Below, piece by piece: positions 7,515 through 15,856 of a stretch of DNA of 64,000 bases. The notes under the pieces were generated by a model. That model was not told the DNA's origin, made no database searches, and saw only the letters and a program-made list of their open reading frames with translations. Origin of the DNA: an uncultured Robinsoniella sp. (GTDB lineage Bacteria > Bacillota > Clostridia > Lachnospirales > Lachnospiraceae); NCBI GenBank assembly GCA_900540475.1, contig UQGG01000020.1:1-64000 (forward strand), read 5' to 3'. Numbering within the stretch: position 1 is the stretch's first letter; every line of letters begins with the position of its first letter. The translations under genes were made by a program, and so were the position numbers.

Positions 7515-9941
7515 ATGAAGCTATCTTTTAAAGACTACTGTATAAAATACCACAAAGAAGAAATGCTCAGGCAATGGGATTACGAAACAAATAAACAATC
7601 ACCCGGTGAGGTACCAAGCAGTTCTAAAATACCGGTGGCATGGAGGTGTGAAAATGGGCACAAATGGGCAGTGTCTCCGGCATGGAGGACCAGGTGTAAA
7701 AAAACAGACTGCCCGTATTGTTCCCATAGGCGGGCATCATCCGAATACAATTTGGCAATTTTGGACCCTAAAATGCTGGATTTCTGGGATTATAATAAAA
7801 ATAAGACTGTGCCGGAAGAAGTTCTTCCACGTTCTGCAGTAAAATATTGGTGGAGATGTGAAAAAGGGCATTCCTGGTCTTTGGCTCCAAATGAGCAGTA
7901 TCGTCTGGCAGGGTGTCCTTATTGCAATGGAAGCAGAGTCAGTGAGACTTATAATTTAGAGACGCTATTTCCGGAAATGATAAAAGAGTGGGATTATGAA
8001 AAAAATGAATTGGATCCCAGAGAGGTTCACCCCTTTAGCGGGAAAAAAGTATCTTGGAAATGCAGTTTTAACCAGTCTCATAAATGGAAGGCAGCTATTG
8101 TTAATAGGACTAAAAAAGCTCAGGGATGCCCTGAATGTAAAAAGCAAAGGAAATCATCTTTTCCTGAGCAGGCTATTTTTTATTATATGAAGAAGTTTTT
8201 TCCGGATTGTCAAAACAGGGCAATGATCAGTGGGTTTGAAGTAGATATCTATATACCGGACTTCAAACTGGGAATTGAATATAATGGGGTATTTCATGAG
8301 ATTTATAACCGGGAATCCTTTGATAAAAAGAAAGTGGAACATTTGCGCAAAGAGGGACTGGATATTCTGACAATCAGGGAGTGTAAGAACCAGACCGATA
8401 ATCGAAGAAACAACGAGTGGTTGAATTCGTGCAGATCTCCCTGTCATGACCAGACTATTAACCCCAATATTAACCTGGATTTTAGCCAAAATGAAGAAGA
8501 GGCGATAATCCTGAAAACCGGAGTAATACGGTGTCAGGTGGATACTTCATATAAATATATGGATGAGGTTATCTCTAAGATTTTCAGATACATAAATTCA
8601 AAATATCATTGCAATATCAATGGGGATATTGATGTGGGCCGGGACAGGCATTATATTCGCACGCTTTTGGTAAATGGGAGAAAAGAGAACAGTCTGGCAT
8701 CCAAATTTCCACAGCTCGTTAAGGAGTGGCATAATGAAGCAAATTGGCCAATTACGCCTGAGATGGTTAGTTTTGGTGAAGGGTCGCCATATGTTTGGAA
8801 ATGTGAATATGGGCATGTTTGGAAAGCGACACCAAATAAGAGAACGAATCGAAACCAGAATTGTCCGTACTGCTCCGGTCACAGAGTAAGTAACGAGAAC
8901 AGACTCTCTAAAGTAAAGCCCGGGATTGCTAAGATGTGGGATAAGAACAACAATGGTAAACTTACACCGGATGATGTATCGGTAAATTCCCATAAGAATG
9001 TCAGTTGGAGATGTGAAAAGGGTCATGAATGGCAAAGAACAGTGAAAGAAATGGTGAGGAGCGGGAAATGTCCATATTGCACAGGGCGAAGATTTGCTCC
9101 GGAAAACAGCCTGGCTAACAGGTATCCTCATCTACTGGAGCAATGGGACTGGAACAGAAATGAGATTTCTCCGTGGGAAATTTCGTATGCAAATAAGGTG
9201 GAGGTATGGTGGATTTGTGAAAATGGTCATTCCTGGAAGGCACGGGCAGCGAATCGCAGTATGCTGGGCAGAGGCTGTCCGTATTGCAGCAAACGTCTTG
9301 CCACTGAAGATGAAAACTTTGCGATCAAGTATCCGGAGCTGGCAAAGGAATGGAATTATAGCAGGAATGGGGCGTTAAAGCCCCAGGATGTACGGCCCAG
9401 ATCCAATAAAAAAGTATGGTGGATCTGCCCGCAGGGACATGAATGGGAATGCGAAATAAATAATCGTGTAATGGGGTGTAAGTGCCCAAAGTGCCGTAGC
9501 AGATACATTCGAAATGGTGAGAATCTGATGAAAATGTATCCAGACGTTGCGGCACGCTGGAATTACAAAAGGAATGGTGAACTGGATCCTACTATTGTTT
9601 CTGATAAATCGGGAGAAAAAGTCTGGTGGCAATGTCCGGATCACCCTCATCATGAATGGCAGCGGAGAATTGCCCATGAAGTAGAGAGTAAAAAGGGATG
9701 TCCATATTGTGCGGGTTACCGTGTATGTAAGGAAAATTCACTGGCATCGTTATATCCGGAATTGGTAAAAGAATGGGATGAGCGGGAAAATGGAACTTTA
9801 AATGCTCATGATGTCATTTATAAGAGCCATAAAGTTGTTGGGTGGATTTGTGAAGAGGGACATCGCTGGAAAGCAAGTGTTGTAAGCCGGACAAGGGACA
9901 AAACACTATGTCCCCATTGCAGAAAAGAGAATAAGAAATAA
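7515..9941 (+). CDS. Nine-repeat zinc-ribbon protein with central Vsr/PD-(D/E)XK-like nuclease domain
   Basis: An 808-residue protein from the ATG at 7515, with AGAAGAG 8 nt upstream; an in-frame GTG at 7506 has no such site. It is built of about 55-residue repeats of the form WDYxxN...PxEV...WxCExGHxW...R...CPYC, each with two CxxC-type metal pairs (probable zinc-ribbon, PF14311-like). Three repeats occupy residues about 17-210 and six occupy about 395-805. Between them, residues about 215-292 read FPEQAIFYYMKK, EVDIYIPDFKLGIEYNG and LDILTIRE. This is the E...D...(I)EYxG...IRE pattern of very-short-patch-repair/DUF559-type nucleases. It is cytoplasmic, with no signal or membrane helix. It stands alone with its own terminator in an accessory region. 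It may act on nucleic acid in defence or repair; the function is inferred from the fold. Confidence 0.8.
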   Translation: MKLSFKDYCIKYHKEEMLRQWDYETNKQSPGEVPSSSKIPVAWRCENGHKWAVSPAWRTRCKKTDCPYCSHRRASSEYNLAILDPKMLDFWDYNKNKTVPEEVLPRSAVKYWWRCEKGHSWSLAPNEQYRLAGCPYCNGSRVSETYNLETLFPEMIKEWDYEKNELDPREVHPFSGKKVSWKCSFNQSHKWKAAIVNRTKKAQGCPECKKQRKSSFPEQAIFYYMKKFFPDCQNRAMISGFEVDIYIPDFKLGIEYNGVFHEIYNRESFDKKKVEHLRKEGLDILTIRECKNQTDNRRNNEWLNSCRSPCHDQTINPNINLDFSQNEEEAIILKTGVIRCQVDTSYKYMDEVISKIFRYINSKYHCNINGDIDVGRDRHYIRTLLVNGRKENSLASKFPQLVKEWHNEANWPITPEMVSFGEGSPYVWKCEYGHVWKATPNKRTNRNQNCPYCSGHRVSNENRLSKVKPGIAKMWDKNNNGKLTPDDVSVNSHKNVSWRCEKGHEWQRTVKEMVRSGKCPYCTGRRFAPENSLANRYPHLLEQWDWNRNEISPWEISYANKVEVWWICENGHSWKARAANRSMLGRGCPYCSKRLATEDENFAIKYPELAKEWNYSRNGALKPQDVRPRSNKKVWWICPQGHEWECEINNRVMGCKCPKCRSRYIRNGENLMKMYPDVAARWNYKRNGELDPTIVSDKSGEKVWWQCPDHPHHEWQRRIAHEVESKKGCPYCAGYRVCKENSLASLYPELVKEWDERENGTLNAHDVIYKSHKVVGWICEEGHRWKASVVSRTRDKTLCPHCRKENKK

Positions 9942-9948
9942 TCATAGT

Positions 9949-9993
9949 TGGAACGGCAGGCTTATTGAATGGCTTGCGTTCCAGCTTTTTTTA
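9949..9993 (+). terminator. Intrinsic terminator after the zinc-ribbon nuclease
   Basis: TGGAACG (9949-9955) pairs with CGTTCCA (9977-9983), extended by GC-rich pairs with a small bulge, followed by GCTTTTTTTATC. Confidence 0.8.
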
Positions 9994-10135
9994 TCTTATA
10001 AATCACTAACAGAATTATTTACCTCATTCCGCTTTTCAGTTTGAAAAACAGCCTCTTTCCTGCAGTTAGAAAAATGTTCTGCGTCTGCGTCTTACTGCAA
10101 ATACACGCTCTTGTAGACAGTATGAAAATAGCCAA

Positions 10136-10278
10136 CGTATTTAAAAATATCCGCCGTATTTATAAATTATACCAGAGTCAAAAGTAAAGAAATACCCACC
10201 GTATTTAGCACGTATTTAGAAAAAGCTTGACAAGTGAGCGAATGCTCACTATACTATGAAAGTAAGCAAGCGTTCACC
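10136..10278 (+). promoter_or_regulatory. Operator-promoter region of the RnfC-like gene pair
   Basis: TTGACA (10227-10232), 17 bp, TATACT (10250-10255). The spacer is filled by the palindrome AGTGAGC-GAAT-GCTCACT (10233-10250), with a related 18-bp site at 10261-10278 (AGTAAGC..GCGTTCACC, 12 of 18 bases the same). This is a TetR-like arrangement that would block polymerase. Upstream, CGTATTTA occurs four times (10136, 10155, 10200, 10211). The rest of 9994-10445 holds no gene I can see. Confidence 0.6.
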
Positions 10279-10445
10279 AGACTGCATTTTAAAATTGACT
10301 GCTGACATTTGTACGACACACCTTGAAAAAAATTAGTTTGATTAGGAAGTAAACCAGGCAGACCAAAGAACTCAATAAAACCAACTAAACAAATCAAACA
10401 TCTAATTAAAAATAGCTATAATACAGATACAGAGGAGGCAGCATA

Positions 10446-11657
10446 TTGAATCATATATTAATAAGCAACTGTCAAGTTAAAAAAAATAAATATCTAAAAG
10501 CGAACAGAAATGCTTCACGAAAAAGCGAGCATAAAATTATCTGTGTAGGTTTCAAAACAAACATATATAAATTAATGCGTTTAGAGTCCCAAGACCTGGT
10601 AGATTTAACGCACAATCCTAATCATAAAATCAGCCAACAGATACCGGAAAATAAAACCCTCATTTTAGAGCGGATTCGCAATAGTGAGATTCGGGGGTTA
10701 AGCGGTGGCGGATTTCCAGTATATAAGAAGATAGAGGCAGTACTGGAGGCGAATAAAGATAAAAAATATTTTATAATTAATGGGATTGAGTGCGATCCTG
10801 GACTATTACATGATGAATGGATTCGTAGAAACAAGCTGGATGAAGTTCTTTTTGGGATCAGGGCAATTTCCAAATGCGTAAACTTTGACCGGATCATTCT
10901 GGCTTCCAGGAAAATGGTGGAAGAGATGTCAAAACCCATAACAGAGAAGACAAAAAAGACAACAGAAGATTTCTCACTAAAGTCGTCACAGAACCAGCCA
11001 CAAATAGAAGACGTCCGGCTATGGAACCAATATCCCCTGGGTGAAGAACACATATTAATCAAAAAAACATTGGGAATAAACCTGAAGAAAAAGGAGATAC
11101 CGGCGAAGAAAGGAATCTTAATACTAAATATCCAGACTGTTCTTGCAGCAGCCCATGCGGTGGCGGACGGCAGCAGGATCACGGACAGATACCTGATAGC
11201 AGCGGATTTGAGAAGCGGTACGGCTAAAATAGTAAAGGCACCTCTTAATATGGAGGCTGATAAAGTACTGGAGCTGGCAATGGGAAAAGTGGATCATGAA
11301 GTATCATTTGCAGGTCAGGGGCTATTGAGCAGCCATCCAATAAGTCGAAACGAAAAAATTGACTATTGTACTAATTTTCTTGCCTATGGTGAGAAAATTT
11401 GGTTTTCAGATACCGAGGCTTGTAAGAAATGTGGCAGGTGTACGAGAAAATGTGTCCAAAAGGTACAGGTATCTAAGATTATCGGGGAATTTTCCAATGG
11501 AAATGTAACTTATAAACCTCAATTTGGTTCTGATAACTGCATTGGCAGCAATGCCTGTACCTATTACTGCAAATCTGGGATTAATACGAAAGATATGGTG
11601 GAAAAATATAATGAAAAATATAAAAAATATAATAAAAGATATCAGGAAAAAAGATAG
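10446..11657 (+). CDS. RnfC-like iron-sulfur flavoprotein subunit
   Basis: A 403-residue protein related to RnfC and the 51-kDa NADH dehydrogenase subunit family. Residues about 78-92 carry IRGLSGGGFPVYKKIE, the counterpart of the Gly-rich flavin/NADH loop (GRGGAGFP). YFIINGIECDPGLLHDEW follows, as in RnfC. A central part resembles the SLBB region. The C-terminus has ferredoxin-like clusters: CKKCGRCTRKC (about residue 325), then a second group (CIGSNACTYYC) with only three cysteines in a non-classical spacing. It probably passes electrons between NAD(H) and a membrane partner. No other rnf genes are nearby, so it is not part of a complete Rnf complex. It starts at TTG 10446, eight bases after AGGAGG. 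It is coupled to the next gene. Confidence 0.7.
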   Translation: MNHILISNCQVKKNKYLKANRNASRKSEHKIICVGFKTNIYKLMRLESQDLVDLTHNPNHKISQQIPENKTLILERIRNSEIRGLSGGGFPVYKKIEAVLEANKDKKYFIINGIECDPGLLHDEWIRRNKLDEVLFGIRAISKCVNFDRIILASRKMVEEMSKPITEKTKKTTEDFSLKSSQNQPQIEDVRLWNQYPLGEEHILIKKTLGINLKKKEIPAKKGILILNIQTVLAAAHAVADGSRITDRYLIAADLRSGTAKIVKAPLNMEADKVLELAMGKVDHEVSFAGQGLLSSHPISRNEKIDYCTNFLAYGEKIWFSDTEACKKCGRCTRKCVQKVQVSKIIGEFSNGNVTYKPQFGSDNCIGSNACTYYCKSGINTKDMVEKYNEKYKKYNKRYQEKR

Positions 11658-12177
11658 AAATCGCAAGAAAATGTGGTTGGCTATTTTACTTTTTACTTTT
11701 GCATTAAGTTTATATCTGGTGGAGTGGAGTCCCGTAGGAAGTGAAGCACTCAAGCAGTATAACGGCGGTTATGGTACATTTGATATGAAATCGTATGACG
11801 CGGAGATTGTTGCGGAAGTTCTGACCATGATGCAGCCGAAAGGTTTCCTCGTTTATACGGTATATTTTATATGTGATTACTTCTTTATTCTTTGTTTTGG
11901 CTTATTGCAGATTGTGCTGACTCACCGGGTATGGAAGAGGACAGTAAGTTTAAATGTGATGAAAGTGTTGATGCTGGTACCGATCTTGCGGGGAATGTGT
12001 GATATCGTTGAAAATACGCTGCTTCTTTATGTGATACATCACAGCATGGAGGATTGTGATATTTTGGTATCTGTGGCCTCGTATGCAACGAAGGCAAAAC
12101 TGCTGCTAATTGGATTATGGCTGGTATTATTATTGGCAGGAGCAGGTATCAGGGTTTATAAAAAACATAAAAAATAA
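11611..12177 (+). CDS. Four-helix membrane protein, partner of the RnfC-like protein
   Basis: A 188-residue protein from the ATG at 11611, which overlaps the preceding gene by 47 bp. An upstream in-frame ATG at 11524 would lie deep inside that gene. The sequence begins MKNIKNIIKDIRKKDRNRKK, a basic cytoplasmic start. It is followed by hydrophobic segments WLAILLFTFALSLYLVEW, VYTVYFICDYFFILCFGLL, VLMLVPILRGMCDIVENTLL and LLLIGLWLVLLLAGAG. No family I can name. Tight coupling suggests it anchors or exchanges electrons with the RnfC-like subunit. No heme- or quinone-binding motif is obvious. Confidence 0.65.
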   Translation: MKNIKNIIKDIRKKDRNRKKMWLAILLFTFALSLYLVEWSPVGSEALKQYNGGYGTFDMKSYDAEIVAEVLTMMQPKGFLVYTVYFICDYFFILCFGLLQIVLTHRVWKRTVSLNVMKVLMLVPILRGMCDIVENTLLLYVIHHSMEDCDILVSVASYATKAKLLLIGLWLVLLLAGAGIRVYKKHKK

Positions 12178-12192
12178 AAATGCAAAGTAGGG

Positions 12193-12385
12193 AAGAGATG
12201 AACGGAAATAAATTTAGAACCAGAATGTCTTAGCCCAATCTCGAGCTACAGTAAAGGAAGAGGTAAACAGAAATAAATTTTCAACCAGAATGTTTTAGCC
12301 AACCTTGAGTTGCTGTTAAAGAAAGAGATGAACAGAAATAAATTTGAAACAACAAGTCGTGCCAGAGACAGCAATAAGTTTAAAT
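12193..12385 (+). repeat. Three tandem 65-bp imperfect repeats
   Basis: Units start at 12193, 12258 and 12323, exactly 65 bp apart, each beginning AAGAG(A/G)T(G/A)AAC(G/A)GAAATAAATTT. Units 1 and 2 share CAACCAGAATGT(C/T)TTAGCC-like sequence; unit 3 diverges after about 25 bp. The repeats lie just after the four-helix membrane gene and are non-coding. Confidence 0.7.
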
Positions 12386-12411
12386 TACACACGAACTTAA
12401 TTCTCTGCAAA

Positions 12412-12579
12412 AGAGCGTGTTGGAAAAATCCTTTACACGATCTGCACGCCCTAAATTGCAGTATATTTGTTCAAGATATGGTTACATAGCCTGCTATGTC
12501 CCACTAGTGCCCTTCATTTGAAACGTAACTCTAAAGAGTGTGACTTACAGCTGACAGAAAGCATTTTAGTACACGCTCT
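12412..12579 (+). repeat. Dispersed ~160-bp palindromic-end element
   Basis: AGAGCGTGTTGGAAAAATCC at the left and GCATTTTAGTACACGCTCT at the right. The interior shares ATCTGCACGCCC, GGTTACATAGCCTGCTATG and GTGCCCTTCATTTG with the other copies. 168 bp, complete at both ends, between the four-helix membrane gene and the diguanylate cyclase. Confidence 0.75.
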
Positions 12580-12608
12580 GGAGATAGAGAATGCGTAATA
12601 TTTTTATT

Positions 12609-13805
12609 TCATCCCATTTTATCTGTGATGAAATTAGAACATATAATGCGGTTGCGCCCCGTCTTTTTAGCTTCGTATAACGCATCATCTGCATATTTTA
12701 TAGCTTCCTCAATATGTTCCATATGCTTCAGATTACCATACCAGAGTCCGGCGCTGACTGTGACAGATTTCTCCTTTACATCGTCTCTTTCGATGTGTTC
12801 TTTTTTAATAGATGTAAGAAGATTCTGTGCAAACTTTTCAGCATCAAATGTTTGCTCTGATATTTTAATAATAAGGAATTCTTCGCCTCCATACCGTATA
12901 GGAGAGGCTTCATCTTTTAAACTGTTAGTCCGAATGATGCCCGCAATCCGCTGCAGACAAACATCTCCCTGAACATGTCCGTACAAATCATTGAATTGTT
13001 TGAAGTAATCAATATCCAGCATCAGGCACATACCATAGTAACCTTTTGTACGGGCACTGGCAAACAACGGATATATATTATTTAACAAATAATGGCGGTT
13101 GTTAAGCCCGGTCAGCTGGTCGATATTTACCAGTTCTACTAACAAATCGTTTTTCCGCTGGATCTCATCATACTGCTGGGAAATAATATCCCGGTCACAA
13201 AATTCAATTGCGGTGCTGCGATAATAGCGGTAAGAAATAAAAAAGGATAGCAGCGTTACCAAAATGCCATTTATAATATAACCAAACATGTTTCCGCTTG
13301 ATGTGGCAAATTTAATGGAAACAAAAACAAGTGTAAGCCAGGTACAGCCAAAGATTACTGCACTTTCCAGGGGAGTCAGCAATAAAAAAGCAGCTGTTGT
13401 AGGGAGCAGGTAGCAGTATACGGATAAACTTTTGCCGCCAATCAGTTCCATACAGGTAATACCAAGTACCCATAGACACAAAAAAGCGGTATAAATCCTG
13501 CGCAGCCAGAAAAACTGGTTGTATTTTTTTCGGTTCACAGTATAAGGATACAAAACAATTGCGAAACACGTAACAACAAACAGAAACACATACAGGCTGA
13601 AATATCCCATGGTACGTGTAAACTCCAATGACAGGTGTCTGCTGTTAATAAATATGATAATCATAACCAATTGTATGAGTGCTACAATAATGGCAATATT
13701 CTTTTCTGTTGCGTAGACCTTTAATGGTATATATTCCTGGAATCGTTTTTTTTGTTCCGGGGTCAACTGAACCACGATATCCAATTTCTTTTTAGTCTTA
13801 TCCAC
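12609..13805 (-). CDS. Membrane diguanylate cyclase (GGDEF)
   Basis: A 398-residue protein that makes cyclic di-GMP. The N-terminal half has about six hydrophobic helices from residue 37 to 200 (for example IAIIVALIQLVMIIIFI and YFSLYVFLFVVTCFAIVLY), forming a membrane sensor. The GGDEF domain begins near residue 230 (DQLTGLNNRHYL). It contains MLDIDYFKQFNDLYGH and the active site RYGGEEF, so it should be catalytic. The product-inhibition I-site RxxD expected just before RYGGEEF is absent (the segment is KDEASPI), so allosteric feedback is probably lost. GTG start at 13805, seven bases after GGAGG. Monocistronic; no effector gene is close by. Confidence 0.88.
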   Translation of the reverse strand: MDKTKKKLDIVVQLTPEQKKRFQEYIPLKVYATEKNIAIIVALIQLVMIIIFINSRHLSLEFTRTMGYFSLYVFLFVVTCFAIVLYPYTVNRKKYNQFFWLRRIYTAFLCLWVLGITCMELIGGKSLSVYCYLLPTTAAFLLLTPLESAVIFGCTWLTLVFVSIKFATSSGNMFGYIINGILVTLLSFFISYRYYRSTAIEFCDRDIISQQYDEIQRKNDLLVELVNIDQLTGLNNRHYLLNNIYPLFASARTKGYYGMCLMLDIDYFKQFNDLYGHVQGDVCLQRIAGIIRTNSLKDEASPIRYGGEEFLIIKISEQTFDAEKFAQNLLTSIKKEHIERDDVKEKSVTVSAGLWYGNLKHMEHIEEAIKYADDALYEAKKTGRNRIICSNFITDKMG

Positions 13806-13931
13806 GTCTTATCCTCCAAGCACCATGTTCCCGCTGATTTTTATTATTAATAACCGCTGAAGATATCCATATTATAATGTATTTGAACAGCAATTGGCAA
13901 TATTAATTTTTACATAATTGAACTTTCTGTC

Positions 13932-13984
13932 TTGACAAGGTTAAAGTTTATCTGTATATTAAAACCGAGGATAAACTCGGTTTT
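13932..13984 (+). promoter_or_regulatory. Promoter and operator of the TetR gene
   Basis: TTGACA (13932-13937), 17 bp, TATATT (13955-13960). Directly after it lies a perfect palindrome, AAAACCGAG-GATAAA-CTCGGTTTT (13961-13984). GTTTATC (13946-13952) and GATAAAC (13970-13976) form a second inverted pair around the -10. Suits autorepression by the TetR protein. Confidence 0.65.
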
Positions 13985-14004
13985 GGGAAGAGAGGATTTA
14001 AAAT

Positions 14005-14595
14005 ATGAACAAAGGACAAAAAACAAAGCTGTTAATACAAAATAAAACCAGAGATTTAATATTGGATAAAGGTTATACAGCGGTTACCATGACTGATATC
14101 GCTAAAGCACTTCAATTATCAATTGGGGGTCTGTATCACCATTATCATTCTGTGGAATCCATTGTTTTGGATATCATCAGATCCGGTACGGGAGAGGTCT
14201 GGGAGCAGGTGACGGATAATCAGACTTTTCAGGATTGTCTGGCTTCCATGAGAGCCTATTTTGAGTTGGAGAAGGCGGACCTGCTCAATTTTAACAACTC
14301 TCTGAACAATATTATTTATCAGTACTACTTTAGTTTTCCGGGAGTTTTGCGGGAAGAGAAAATGAAAGAGGCATATCAGGAAACCATAAGAGGAATAGAG
14401 ACAGTTTTTGGCGGTATACTGCTGTCAAAGGACATTCCGGGAATAGCCAATCATATTTTTGTAGTCCTGCATGGCTTGAATCTTCTGGCTATGACAGGTG
14501 CAATTACAGAAAAAATCATAGATTTTGAATTCGATCACATAATTTGCCAGGTAACAGAACTGTATCAAAATCAGGTGGAGGTAATCGATGAATAA
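14005..14595 (+). CDS. TetR-family transcriptional regulator
   Basis: A 196-residue protein. Residues about 10-55 are the TetR HTH: TRDLILDKGYTAVTMTDIAK, then ALQLSIGGLYHHYHSVESIV. The ligand-binding C-terminal part is all helical, with no recognised subfamily. It should bind the perfect palindrome at its own promoter and so control itself and the alpha/beta hydrolase, which overlaps its end by 8 bp. The hydrolase substrate is a likely inducer. The operator upstream of the RnfC-like gene has a different sequence, so it is probably not a target of this protein. Confidence 0.88.
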   Translation: MNKGQKTKLLIQNKTRDLILDKGYTAVTMTDIAKALQLSIGGLYHHYHSVESIVLDIIRSGTGEVWEQVTDNQTFQDCLASMRAYFELEKADLLNFNNSLNNIIYQYYFSFPGVLREEKMKEAYQETIRGIETVFGGILLSKDIPGIANHIFVVLHGLNLLAMTGAITEKIIDFEFDHIICQVTELYQNQVEVIDE

Positions 14596-15454
14596 AGCAG
14601 AAATAATGATTCGAAGAGATCACTATGGAAAGTTTGACAGTACGATAAAAGAGATAAAAATAGGAAATGAAAGATGGAGATATTCTGTCAACGGGAATGG
14701 GAATCATTATATACTGGCACTTATGTCAAATGTAGCAGGTCATGTATTTGCACTGCCTTTAGCTGAGGCCTTACAGGAGCACTATAGGGTAATTGCGTTA
14801 TCAATACCACCGCTGCCATCATTTCATTTGTCTGGAGATGGGCTTGCCGCTGTTTTGAAGCATGAAAATATCACATGCTGCGATGCCATTGGACACTCTA
14901 ATGGCGGTGTACATATTCAAAATCTGATAGCCAGTCATCCGCAAATGGTAGATAAAATCATATTCTCACATAGCCTGACGTCCATGTCTGCTCAAGATGC
15001 TTATACTGTAAATAATACAGAAGTGGAACTTTACCGCAAGGCAAAGATACTTATGAAAATCTTTCCAACGTCTATTCTGCTCAATGCATTAGGGGGGCAA
15101 TTTACGAAAAAAATTAAATTAGCTGCGGGGGAAAAGGATACTTCTGCAATGCAAAAATCATTTAAAGCAGAGCTAAAATTATTGAAAAAGAAAGACTTGC
15201 TTTTGATCGTAGAATGTATGGAAGACTTTCTGTTCAACTATACATTTGATAAAAAGTATTATCAGGAGAAAGCCGGTAAAATTCTTCTTTTGAACAGCCC
15301 AACAGATAGAATCGTGAATCCAAGACAGGAAAAAGCAATGCATATGCTGTGTCCCCAGGCACAAACATACCAGTTTAAACAGGGAGGGCATACCTCCATG
15401 CTTACCTGCCCGGAAGAATATTATGAGGTTGTTAAACACTTTCTACTGAAATAA
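14588..15454 (+). CDS. Alpha/beta hydrolase
   Basis: A 288-residue cytoplasmic hydrolase. The nucleophile elbow is GHSNGG (Ser near residue 102), the acid is probably the Asp in SPTDRIVN (about residue 240), and the base is the His in GGHTSM (about residue 264). This completes a Ser-Asp-His triad. No signal peptide. Co-transcribed with the TetR gene (8-bp overlap). Substrate unknown; a small ester or lactone is usual for such pairs. 15455-15606 shows no feature. Confidence 0.82.
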   Translation: MNKAEIMIRRDHYGKFDSTIKEIKIGNERWRYSVNGNGNHYILALMSNVAGHVFALPLAEALQEHYRVIALSIPPLPSFHLSGDGLAAVLKHENITCCDAIGHSNGGVHIQNLIASHPQMVDKIIFSHSLTSMSAQDAYTVNNTEVELYRKAKILMKIFPTSILLNALGGQFTKKIKLAAGEKDTSAMQKSFKAELKLLKKKDLLLIVECMEDFLFNYTFDKKYYQEKAGKILLLNSPTDRIVNPRQEKAMHMLCPQAQTYQFKQGGHTSMLTCPEEYYEVVKHFLLK

Positions 15455-15606
15455 TGTCTGGAAGATGTGGGGAGTGGATGAGATTTCAAATTCCCCGCAG
15501 TCTGAACAATATTCCGGTTTGAGACAGAGATGTGCCAAATTCAGGACATACAGAGGACTGCATGGACTAAATCTGGCACAATTATTCATCTAAAATCGAC
15601 ATAAAA

Positions 15607-15774
15607 TCATTCGAAATATTCCCCTATATTATGGTTGTTATACTGCTTTTTTATTTTGATAATAATAGAACCATCCGACTGGGGAGTTTCTTCCAGAATT
15701 TTATACTTTGTTCTATTATGCTCCAGCTGGATCTTATATTTTTCATATTCCTGCTGTACTTCTTTTTTTGCCAT
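15607..15774 (-). CDS. Small charged protein, possible remnant of a mobile-element gene
   Basis: The minus strand gives 55 residues, MAKKEVQQEYEKYKIQLEHN then RTKYKILEETPQSDGSIIIK, ending GEYFE. It is charged, with a helical first half and a beta-rich second half. The frame is open a little further upstream (KRAGIGIGFA) to a stop. No good ribosome site was seen, so this may be the tail of a longer broken gene. Composition looks protein-like. I do not recognise a function. Confidence 0.4.
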   Translation of the reverse strand: MAKKEVQQEYEKYKIQLEHNRTKYKILEETPQSDGSIIIKIKKQYNNHNIGEYFE

Positions 15775-15856
15775 TGCAAATCCTATTCCAATTCCAGCTC
15801 GTTTCTAATGGTAAATAATGCTGAAAAGAAGCAAAACGGGATTTGAATTTACAATG

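Noticed and set aside
8598..9131. 177-codon minus-strand frame over the zinc-ribbon gene
   Set aside because: A shadow of the repetitive gene on the other strand.
10056..10095. A possible sixth dispersed-element fragment ending ATACACGCTCT
   Set aside because: Only about ten terminal bases match; the remainder does not align with any part of the element.
10622..11182. 186-codon minus-strand frame over the RnfC-like gene
   Set aside because: It lies wholly opposite a well-supported gene and has no family motifs or ribosome site.
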